A stretch of DNA of 7,433 nt from JBFIHF01 sp964411125 (GTDB lineage: Bacteria; Myxococcota_A; Bradymonadia; Bradymonadales; Bradymonadaceae). A program made the position numbers and the translations under genes. Under the pieces are notes generated by a model that was given only the letters and a program-made list of their open reading frames with translations, did no database searches and was not told the DNA's origin. Positions 1 to 5,184 of this stretch are shown one piece after another (within the stretch, counting starts at the first letter, position 1; every line of letters starts with the position of its first letter). The stretch spans positions 1-7,433 of the forward strand of contig CAYPJU010000147.1 in the NCBI GenBank assembly GCA_964411125.1, in the 5' to 3' direction.

Positions 1-3
1 CGC

Positions 4-1080
4 TCAGGACTGAGGAGGGGCGGGCTCGTCCGGGATTAGTCCGAGCTTCGCAGCGCGCTTGCGCCACTCGTCGCGGGCCAGCGCCTGCATGTCCTCCACG
101 GCGTCCACTTCGTCCACGATCTCGAGCCCCAGCAACGTCTCCACGACGTCTTCGAGCGTGACGATACCGACCGTCCCCCCGTACTCCCCGACGAGGAGCG
201 CCAGGTGCTCCTTGGTCTGCAACATCCTCTCCAGGACGTCTTTGAGCGGCGTCGTGCGCGGCATCACCAGCACCTTCCTCTTGAGGTCGCGGAGGGGAAC
301 GTCGGGATGATTCCTGGCGTACTCGAGCAACGCCGAGTGCTTCAGCACGTAGCCCGTGACGTCGTCGAGTCCGCCGTCGTGCACGAGGACGCGCGAGAAC
401 CGTAGATTCTCTTCTTCCTCAGCAAACTCTCGGACGGAGGTGGATTCGTCGAGAGCTACCAATACCGTCCTCGGCGTCATCACGTCCTCGGCCTGAAGCG
501 CCTCGAACCGCAGAAGGTTCTTGAGCACCAGCGCCTCCTTCGCGTCGAAGACCCCCTCGGCAGCGACGAGGTCGGCGAGCGCGCTGAACTCCTCGCGCGA
601 GACGGTCGGCAACTCCTCACCGCGTGCGAGCAGCTTCGCGAGGGCCTGCGACAACACCACCAGCGGGTACATCGAGAGGATCAGCGGGGGGAGGATCTTC
701 GAAACGATGGGCCCTAGTTGACGCCAGTAGGTTGCTCCGATCGTTTTCGGGATGATCTCGGAGAAGATCAGGATGAGAAACGTCAGGACCGCCGAAACCA
801 CGGTGATCCACGCATCGCCGAACACGAGCTGCGCCTGGGCTCCGACGCCCGCTGCCCCGACGGTGTGCGCTATCGTGTTGAGGCTGAGGATCGCCGATAG
901 CGGGCGGTCGATGTCGGCCTTGAGTTTCTTGAGGGTCTCGCCCGCCTTCGCACCCTCCTGCTGCAGCGCGGCGATGTACGACGGGCTGATGCTCAGGAGA
1001 ACGGCCTCCAAGATCGAGCAGAGGAAGGACACCCCGAGGGCGAGGAGGAGGTAAAAGACGAGAAGGGCTTCCTGGCTCAT
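4..1080 (-). CDS. CNNM/CorC-family membrane protein with CBS pair
   Basis: Predicted 358-residue inner-membrane protein of the CNNM (DUF21) plus CBS family, which is linked to magnesium/cobalt ion transport or efflux. The N-terminal part has hydrophobic segments at about residues 5-30, 60-87, 91-115 and 121-151. It carries the family-typical SEIIPKTIG motif (107-115) and a small-residue SFLCSILEA stretch (18-26). A linker helix leads to CBS1, opening at EDVMTPR (198-204), and CBS2, ending in EYGGTVGIVTLEDVVE (299-314). CBS pairs usually bind adenine nucleotides and gate such proteins. The C-terminal CorC/HlyC domain seen in longer relatives is absent, since the protein ends about 30 residues after CBS2. 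The frame is open further upstream, but the start at 1080 is chosen because the first membrane helix begins at residue 5 and the upstream residues look non-coding. No good Shine-Dalgarno is visible. It lies 133 bases downstream of the MutS-like gene on the same strand. The true substrate cannot be read from sequence. Confidence 0.9.
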   Translation of the reverse strand: MSQEALLVFYLLLALGVSFLCSILEAVLLSISPSYIAALQQEGAKAGETLKKLKADIDRPLSAILSLNTIAHTVGAAGVGAQAQLVFGDAWITVVSAVLTFLILIFSEIIPKTIGATYWRQLGPIVSKILPPLILSMYPLVVLSQALAKLLARGEELPTVSREEFSALADLVAAEGVFDAKEALVLKNLLRFEALQAEDVMTPRTVLVALDESTSVREFAEEEENLRFSRVLVHDGGLDDVTGYVLKHSALLEYARNHPDVPLRDLKRKVLVMPRTTPLKDVLERMLQTKEHLALLVGEYGGTVGIVTLEDVVETLLGLEIVDEVDAVEDMQALARDEWRKRAAKLGLIPDEPAPPQS

Positions 1081-1199
1081 TCCGAAGTCTCGAAGCTGGA
1101 AGACGGAACATAGCAGTGGATTGGCCCGAGGTAACCCCGGGTTATGGGGACCAAAAACTCGCGGGTCGAGATCGCCGCCACTCAGGCTCCACAGGAAAG

Positions 1200-1215
1200 A
1201 GGCGGCCGTCCGCCT
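1200..1215 (-). terminator. Short hairpin at end of MutS-like gene, weak terminator candidate
   Basis: AGGCGG and CCGCCT form a perfect 6-base inverted repeat with a 4-base loop that overlaps the TAG stop of the MutS-like gene. On the minus-strand transcript the hairpin is followed by CTTTCCTG, which is only weakly U-rich, so termination may be partial or absent. The rest of the 133-base spacer to the CNNM gene (1081-1213) holds a near-palindrome around 1132-1144 (TAACCC, then C, then GGGTTA). No convincing promoter was found there. Confidence 0.3.
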
Positions 1216-2764
1216 AGTTGTCCGGCAGTCCGAGCAACCGTGCGACGATCCACGCGTCCCGCGGCACATCCGCCGCGTCGGCTGCGACCTTCAACGGCCG
1301 GTAGTCCATCGCGGCCCGAAGCGGAGCATCGATCTCGTCGTCGGGGCCCGCTGCAGCGAGCGCCTCGCGGGCACGGTCCGGATCGAGGCCGGCGATGCGT
1401 AGATGGATCACGTCGGTGATGGCTGCGACTTCCGGGAAATGGGTCGTGGCGAGCACGAAATCACCTCGAGCGCGTCGGGAAGCGATGATGTGGCCCGCGA
1501 TCGAAGCGCCCTCCTCGGGGTGCGTTCCACGCCCCAGTTCGTCGAGCAGCCACAGCCGGGGTGCGTCCTTCTCCCACGCCTCGACAACCCTGCGAATTTC
1601 ACGGCCGAAGGCGCTCAGGCCCGATTGCGTGGCCCGAGGCTCCTCGGCGCCGACGTACACGATTCCCTCCACCGGACGGATTCGGGCGGCGTGTGCGGGG
1701 ACCGGGAGCGCGTGATGCCCGCACCAGACGACCGCTCCCAGCAACTCGAGGAGCGCCGACTTTCCCCCCATGTTCGGGCCCGTGACGACGGTGGCGTCCT
1801 CCATCCGGAGCGACACCGGCTGAACCTCGTCGCCGAGCGTGTCGAGGAGGCGCGGTAGACGACCGTCGGTGACCTCTGTCGCTCCTTCCGACGCCCACTC
1901 GGGCCAAGCCCCGCGCCACGCTTCGCGGAGCATCACCTTCGCCAACCGCAGGTCGAGCAGCGCCAGCGCGGACGCGACCTCCTCCCACGACTGGGACGTC
2001 GCTCGCAGACCGTCGGACAGCGTCGCCATCGTCCGCTCTGCCGCCGCATCACACGCCTCGTCCCGCTCCACGAGCGCGGCCGCGAGCTCGTCGAGCTCGT
2101 CGTGCCGCAACGTCCAACCGTCCGTCCCCCGCCGCAGCAGCGGATGTTCGGGTTCGACCGCGGGGCTGGGAGGTTTGTACCGTCCCCTCACGTCGAAACC
2201 GCCGCCGATCTCTTCGACGACCTCCCCCTCCAGGCGCCGTCGGAGCGCGCGCTCCTTCTTTCGGACTGCGTCACGCTCGTTTCGGCGCGCCCGGAGTTCC
2301 GGGTCGAGGTCCGACGAAAGGTGAAAGCGAGGCGTGGGCCGACGCTCCGGATGAATCGTCTGCATCTGGGTTCGGAGAAACAGTACCCACTCTCCGGCGG
2401 GGTCCAGAAACGGAAGCCCCTGGTCGAGCACCTTCGCACCCCAGAACGCGAACCGCTTCAATTCGAACAGCGCCCCCTCGTCGAGCGCGGCGCCAGCGTC
2501 GAGCAGCCGCAGGGGGCGCTCGATGTCCGGCAACTGGGCCAGCGCGTCGCGAACGGGGTCGATCGAGTTCATGGTCGACCACTCTTCGACCGCCAGGGTC
2601 GCGTCGAGTTCGGCCCGCCACGCCTCGCGATCGCCGGCCCCGAATACCGGGAGCGCGTCGCGGAGATAGAGGCCCCGGGTCGACGCGACGTCGATCGATG
2701 CGACGATATCGTCCACCCCCAGGACCCAGCGGGTGACAGCGTCGGCAAACTCGGAAATCGGCAT
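1214..2764 (-). CDS. MutS-family ATPase, MutS2/KamC-like
   Basis: Predicted 516-residue cytoplasmic ATPase with the MutS C-terminal ABC-type nucleotide-binding domain. Walker A is GPNMGGKS (329-336). The motif that corresponds to the MutS signature is QSGLSAFGREI (380-390). Walker B plus D-loop is LWLLDELGRGTHPEEG (404-419), and the H-loop is ATTH (439-442). The N-terminal half has helical core/clamp character with a charged coiled-coil stretch at about 154-185. There is no N-terminal mismatch-binding domain (no Phe-x-Glu reader) and no C-terminal Smr nuclease, so it is neither a MutS1 repair protein nor a full MutS2. The N-terminal layout (FELKRFAFW at 100-108) and the C-terminus ending just after LLGLP recall KamC, the ATPase of the lysine 5,6-aminomutase reactivase. 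No aminomutase or KamB gene is in view, so that name stays a possibility only. The ATG at 2764 has GAAAGAG just upstream. The promoter must lie in or near the divergent neighbour. Confidence 0.9.
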   Translation of the reverse strand: MPISEFADAVTRWVLGVDDIVASIDVASTRGLYLRDALPVFGAGDREAWRAELDATLAVEEWSTMNSIDPVRDALAQLPDIERPLRLLDAGAALDEGALFELKRFAFWGAKVLDQGLPFLDPAGEWVLFLRTQMQTIHPERRPTPRFHLSSDLDPELRARRNERDAVRKKERALRRRLEGEVVEEIGGGFDVRGRYKPPSPAVEPEHPLLRRGTDGWTLRHDELDELAAALVERDEACDAAAERTMATLSDGLRATSQSWEEVASALALLDLRLAKVMLREAWRGAWPEWASEGATEVTDGRLPRLLDTLGDEVQPVSLRMEDATVVTGPNMGGKSALLELLGAVVWCGHHALPVPAHAARIRPVEGIVYVGAEEPRATQSGLSAFGREIRRVVEAWEKDAPRLWLLDELGRGTHPEEGASIAGHIIASRRARGDFVLATTHFPEVAAITDVIHLRIAGLDPDRAREALAAAGPDDEIDAPLRAAMDYRPLKVAADAADVPRDAWIVARLLGLPDN

Positions 2765-2805
2765 GGCTCTTTCGGACGGGAGATCGTTTGGGTAGGATGG
2801 CCAAC
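2765..2805. promoter_or_regulatory. Very short divergent intergenic region
   Basis: Only 41 bases separate the start codons of the MutS-like gene (minus) and the AbrB-like gene (plus). This is too little for two independent non-overlapping promoters plus leaders, so at least one promoter must extend into the opposite coding sequence. GAAAGAG precedes the minus-strand ATG, and AGGA at 2794-2797 precedes the plus-strand ATG at a suitable distance. No clear -35/-10 pair was found on either strand. Confidence 0.4.
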
Positions 2806-3318
2806 ATGTCGAACGACCACAAGGACGATGAGGACTCCAAAGTCACTCAAGCGCTGAAGGCGGCGAGCCCCAGCGCTCCCGACGACTTGGCTGGCACCGT
2901 CGAAATGGCCGCGAAATCGCGCGTCAAGGAGCTGGCCAAGGGGCGCGAAGAGTACGGGCGCGACGAGACGGAGCAGATGCCGGCCACGATGCAGCTCCCG
3001 GCGGTCGAGCCCGCCACGCGGCCGTCCGGTTCGACCCCGGCCCACGTCGACCGAACGCGCAACTACCATATCCCGGACGCCGTCATTCGCGAGCAGATGA
3101 AGGGGAGCGCTGACGACGGCGACATGCAGACCCTCAACATCGAGCTCGTCCCACTCGACTACGACGATGCGCTCAACAGCACAGAGCGCGCCGCCTTCGC
3201 CGAGTTCCGCGCCACCATCGACCCCCACGGGCGGATCGAGGTTCCGGCACATCTTCGCCAGGCCGGCTTCCGGCCCGGCGCGAAGATACAGATCGTCATG
3301 ACCCACACCGACGACTGA
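2806..3318 (+). CDS. Hypothetical protein with C-terminal AbrB/SpoVT-like hairpin motif
   Basis: Predicted 170-residue protein with no recognised full-length family. The first 80 or so residues are charged, rich in Ala/Pro/Asp/Glu and probably disordered. A middle segment (about 85-125) is more ordered. The C-terminus (about 134-165) reads FRATIDPHGRIEVPAHLR, then a short linker and RPGAKIQIVM. This matches the swapped-hairpin pattern of AbrB, MazE and SpoVT proteins (strand, D-x-x-GRI-x-(V/I)P-x-x-LR, linker, GxKI strand). AbrB-type domains dimerise and usually bind DNA, but here the domain is C-terminal, which is less common than an N-terminal position. A DNA-binding regulator is inferred, not shown. 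The ATG at 2806 is preferred because AGGA lies 8 bases upstream. An in-frame ATG at 2797 would add three residues, and a TTG at 2788 adds six. It diverges from the MutS-like gene and precedes the Rho-N-like gene. Confidence 0.8.
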   Translation: MSNDHKDDEDSKVTQALKAASPSAPDDLAGTVEMAAKSRVKELAKGREEYGRDETEQMPATMQLPAVEPATRPSGSTPAHVDRTRNYHIPDAVIREQMKGSADDGDMQTLNIELVPLDYDDALNSTERAAFAEFRATIDPHGRIEVPAHLRQAGFRPGAKIQIVMTHTDD

Positions 3319-3363
3319 AATTCCCATTTTTTTCGCGTTTGAACGGTCCCCGTCTCGTGAACA

Positions 3364-3391
3364 CCTTCGTCCGGAACCATAGACGAAGGAG
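3364..3391 (+). promoter_or_regulatory. Leader hairpin overlapping the ribosome binding site
   Basis: CCTTCGTC (3364-3371) and GACGAAGG (3382-3389) are perfect 8-base inverted repeats separated by 10 bases. The right arm covers four of the six bases of the strong Shine-Dalgarno AAGGAG (3386-3391), which sits 5 bases before the ATG at 3397. In mRNA this stem would hide most of the ribosome binding site and could limit translation or respond to a protein, RNA or temperature. As DNA it could equally be an operator for a dimeric regulator. The repeat is directly visible; the regulatory role is inference. Confidence 0.5.
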
Positions 3392-3396
3392 TCATC

Positions 3397-3651
3397 ATGC
3401 CTACCAAAGACCACGGACCCCAGATCAAAGACGACGAGCAGTACGAAGCCCTGCGCGACGAGGGCTACAGCAAACAGAAGGCTGCTCGGATCGCCAACAC
3501 CAAGAAGAAGAACCTCGACCGCTCCAAGATGGGCAAGGCCTACGAAGAATGGACGAAGGACGAGCTCTACGAAAAGGCCAAGGACGTCGACATCGAAGGG
3601 CGATCGTCGATGTCGAAGAAAGAGTTGATCAAAGCGCTGCGAAATAGTTGA
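3397..3651 (+). CDS. Small DUF7218-like protein with Rho-N/SAP-like C-terminus
   Basis: Complete 84-residue, highly charged, Lys-rich protein. The N-terminal segment HGPQIKDDEQYEALRDEG followed by YSKQKAARIAN (6-34) resembles small bacterial proteins now grouped as DUF7218. The C-terminal segment EEWTKDELYEKAKDVDIEGR with SMSKKELIKALR (50-82) has the helix-extended-helix pattern of the Rho termination factor N-terminal or SAP-like motif. That motif often binds nucleic acid. It is far too short to be Rho itself and has no ATPase. Its cellular role is unknown. The start is secure, because AAGGAG lies 5 bases before the ATG. That site is inside a perfect 8-base hairpin, so expression may be controlled at translation. 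It follows the AbrB-like gene by 78 bases on the same strand. That gap holds an AT-rich stretch with seven T residues (3327-3333) and no convincing terminator. Confidence 0.85.
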   Translation: MPTKDHGPQIKDDEQYEALRDEGYSKQKAARIANTKKKNLDRSKMGKAYEEWTKDELYEKAKDVDIEGRSSMSKKELIKALRNS

Positions 3652-3654
3652 AAA

Positions 3655-3687
3655 ACGAGTGATTGACCCAGGGGGTCCCCCCCTCGT
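3655..3687 (+). other. Nested inverted repeat after the Rho-N-like gene
   Basis: Outer arms ACGAG (3655-3659) and CTCGT (3683-3687) enclose inner arms GACCC (3665-3669) and GGGTC (3673-3677) with a 3-base loop and symmetric 5-base internal loops. It begins 3 bases after the stop codon. It lacks a T run, so it is a weak terminator candidate at best. It also overlaps a possible promoter for the next gene. Confidence 0.35.
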
Positions 3688-3692
3688 ACATT
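3663..3692 (+). promoter_or_regulatory. Candidate sigma70-type promoter for the 368-residue protein gene
   Basis: TTGACC (3663-3668, five of six consensus bases) and TACATT (3687-3692, four of six) are separated by 18 bases. Transcription would start near 3700, about 48 bases before the ATG at 3748. The spacer is very GC-rich (G5 then T then C7). The match is suggestive only, since such pairs can occur by chance. Confidence 0.35.
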
Positions 3693-3747
3693 GTGCCCCG
3701 GTCAAGGACGACCATTTCAATTCGACTCCATCCACCAGGGAAGGCCG

Positions 3748-4854
3748 ATGGATCCTCTACGCGACCGCGTATTCGGACTGATGTCCGACATCTGCGGGTT
3801 ACGGCACGACGTTCGAGCCGACAGCCTGCGCCTGCTCAGCCACACTTTGCTGGGTGTCGCCCGCGACGACACACCCCAAGCGCTCGAAGCGATTCGGGAA
3901 GCCTTGCCGTGGCTCACCGCATTCCTCGAGGCAGAAGCCGGGGCGAATCACGAGATCGTCGCGCGGATGCTCGTTCATGCCGACGCACTTCAGGTCGTTC
4001 CGAAAGCGGTCGTGCTCGAAATGCTCGCCGCGACCGACGACCCCGGGGAGTCCATCGGCGGCCTCGATTCGGGCTCGCGGTCTGCGCGAATCGCGCGAGC
4101 CTTCCGGGCGCTCGCGACGCTGGACGCGGACCTGGCCACCCTCTCGATCCCGGCGACCCGCGAGATTCGGCGACACCTCTTCGACGACGCGCGCCTCCTG
4201 GCGGTCGCGATGCGGCTGGACCCGCAGCGCAATCACGAATGCGCACGCCTCTGCGCCGCGCTCGGCAAGGTCGGCGACCCCGCCGCCATGAAAGTGCTGG
4301 CGGACCTCGAGTCCTCGTGGGACGCGAGCGACGTCCGCCGACGAGGTGCACTCTCGGAGAGGAGCCTTCGCTTCGCGATGTCCGCCGCGGATCATCTCAG
4401 CTACCACGGTTTCCTGCCGGCGGTGAGGCTCGCCCTCACCTACGATCGTCCGCGAGACGTCGTCGCGATGGCGAGCGAGGTCCTCCCCGGCGATGCCCCC
4501 CTGAGCCGGCTCGCATGGGAACTGTCGAAGGCGCGCGGGCACACCCTGACGTACGCCCGTGGCGGAGGCTCGCTCGACCCCCTCGCCCGGTGGGTTCACT
4601 ATCTCGCATCGGGCACCGAGGAGCTCGCGAAGACACACCGTTGCGACGAACGCGAAGCCCGTAGCTTCGCCCACTTCGCGCTCCATCTCGTCAACTTCTG
4701 CGACATGATGGCAGACGACGACGCCTCCGAGGCGCTCCGCAATGCCTGCCTCGACGTCGAGAACGAACTTCGGGACTCCGCCGACGACCGTGCCGTCGAG
4801 CTGAGCGCGCAGGCGAGAGAGCTTGCGTGGGCGAACAGCCTCGCTACCCACTGA
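3748..4854 (+). CDS. Hypothetical all-helical protein, 368 residues
   Basis: Complete gene of unknown function. The protein is soluble-looking, with no signal peptide and no membrane segment. It is rich in Ala, Leu, Arg and Asp in amphipathic helical stretches almost throughout, which recalls HEAT- or TPR-like helical solenoids, though no clean repeat unit could be marked. Examples are the helical segments around residues 70-95 (MLVHADALQVVPKAVVLEMLAA in part), 175-200 and 310-335, where a His/Cys-containing stretch FAHFALHLVNFCDMM lies. No catalytic motif (Walker, HD, DDE, GxSxG) was found. The ATG at 3748 is chosen over a TTG at 3691 because AGGGAAGG (3737-3744) sits 3 bases upstream of it. 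The stop TGA at 4852 is the first base triplet of a tandem heptad, and the sequence reaches the contig end soon after. The gene is complete before the gap. It converges on mdh. Function and partners are not known. Confidence 0.8.
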   Translation: MDPLRDRVFGLMSDICGLRHDVRADSLRLLSHTLLGVARDDTPQALEAIREALPWLTAFLEAEAGANHEIVARMLVHADALQVVPKAVVLEMLAATDDPGESIGGLDSGSRSARIARAFRALATLDADLATLSIPATREIRRHLFDDARLLAVAMRLDPQRNHECARLCAALGKVGDPAAMKVLADLESSWDASDVRRRGALSERSLRFAMSAADHLSYHGFLPAVRLALTYDRPRDVVAMASEVLPGDAPLSRLAWELSKARGHTLTYARGGGSLDPLARWVHYLASGTEELAKTHRCDEREARSFAHFALHLVNFCDMMADDDASEALRNACLDVENELRDSADDRAVELSAQARELAWANSLATH

Positions 4855-4897
4855 GGCCTGAGGCCTGAGGCGTGAGGTCGGTGAGCGCGCGTCTCGC
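4843..4897 (+). repeat. 55-base contig-end duplicate, left copy
   Basis: These 55 bases, from the last codons of the 368-residue protein to the edge of the N run, are identical to 4998-5052 immediately after the N run. The identity runs to the gap on both sides, as two overlapping contig ends would. A true duplication is less likely. See the matching copy and gap entries. Confidence 0.95.
4852..4879 (+). repeat. Short tandem heptad repeat TGAGGCC
   Basis: Four consecutive 7-base units read TGAGGCC, TGAGGCC, TGAGGCG and TGAGGTC. After a GG a fifth related unit, TGAGCGC, follows. The first unit contains the stop codon of the 368-residue protein. The same array reappears at 5007-5034 in the duplicate after the gap. 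It may be a slippage product. If it occurs elsewhere in the genome it could explain the contig break here. Confidence 0.8.
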
Positions 4898-4997
4898 NNN
4901 NNNNNNNNNNNNNNNNNNNNNNNNNNNNNNNNNNNNNNNNNNNNNNNNNNNNNNNNNNNNNNNNNNNNNNNNNNNNNNNNNNNNNNNNNNNNNNNNN
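4898..4997. other. Assembly gap of 100 N
   Basis: Exactly 100 unknown bases, the conventional length for a scaffold gap of unknown size. Because the flanks share 55 identical bases, the gap is probably spurious and the two contigs join directly at this overlap. Joined that way, the spacer between the stop codons of the 368-residue protein gene and mdh is about 175 bases instead of 330. Confidence 0.95.
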
Positions 4998-5052
4998 GCT
5001 ACCCACTGAGGCCTGAGGCCTGAGGCGTGAGGTCGGTGAGCGCGCGTCTCGC
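4998..5052 (+). repeat. 55-base contig-end duplicate, right copy
   Basis: Identical to 4843-4897, offset by 155 bases. It again includes the last codons and stop of the 368-residue protein, which have no upstream coding sequence here. A length of 55 equals a common de Bruijn graph k-mer setting, which supports an assembly origin. Confidence 0.95.
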
Positions 5053-5097
5053 GCGACTCACGGGGCTTGAGACGGAACGATCGCCGCCTCACCGACC
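5031..5097. other. Overlapping inverted repeats in convergent spacer
   Basis: GGTCGGTGAG (5031-5040) and CTCACCGACC (5088-5097) are perfect 10-base inverted repeats 47 bases apart. A competing local hairpin pairs GTGAG (5036-5040) with CTCAC (5057-5061) and GCGCG (5042-5046) with CGCGC (5050-5054) around a TCT loop. The two structures share GTGAG, so only one can form at a time. No T run follows. The local hairpin could act as a terminator for the plus-strand gene or simply as a GC-rich structure. The left copy of the duplicate ends inside this hairpin, at the contig edge. Confidence 0.5.
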
Positions 5098-5123
5098 ACG
5101 GCCGGAGACATCGTCGAGCAGAC

Positions 5124-5154
5124 GCGGACGGAAAGATGCCCCCTTTCCGCCCGC
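5124..5154 (-). terminator. Strong hairpin downstream of mdh
   Basis: GCGGACGGAAAG (5124-5135) and CTTTCCGCCCGC (5143-5154) pair over 12 positions with a 7-base loop. In the minus-strand RNA the single non-Watson-Crick position is a G-U wobble, whereas in the plus-strand RNA it is an A-C mismatch, so the stem suits mdh transcripts better. It begins 30 bases after the mdh stop. The sequence after the stem is not a clean U run, so termination efficiency is uncertain. A smaller stem (GTTCC/GGAAC, 5169-5183) lies between it and the stop. Confidence 0.55.
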
Positions 5155-5184
5155 CTCGCGACGGGAGAGTTCCTCCCCGGAACC

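Noticed and set aside
1131..1153. Near-palindrome around CCCCGGG as a terminator or operator
   Set aside because: The central arms leave a one-base loop and no T run follows, so it is not convincing as a terminator. Alone it is not enough to call an operator.
1081..1269. N-terminal extension of the CNNM protein by 63 residues
   Set aside because: It would overlap the end of the MutS-like gene and add an Arg/Ser/Gly-rich tail before the first membrane helix. The ATG at 1080 gives the family's usual N-terminus.
2569..3735. 388-codon minus-strand open frame
   Set aside because: It lies antisense to three plus-strand genes with good starts, and its product is low-complexity Val/Gly/Arg-rich with no motif. 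Long antisense frames are expected at this GC content.
3799..4851. 350-codon minus-strand open frame
   Set aside because: It is antisense to the 368-residue protein gene, which has a clear ribosome binding site. The product is Arg/Gly/Val-rich without recognisable domains.
4843..5052. Genuine tandem duplication of the end of the 368-residue protein gene
   Set aside because: The identity ends exactly at both edges of a standard 100-N gap, which is better explained by overlapping contig ends.
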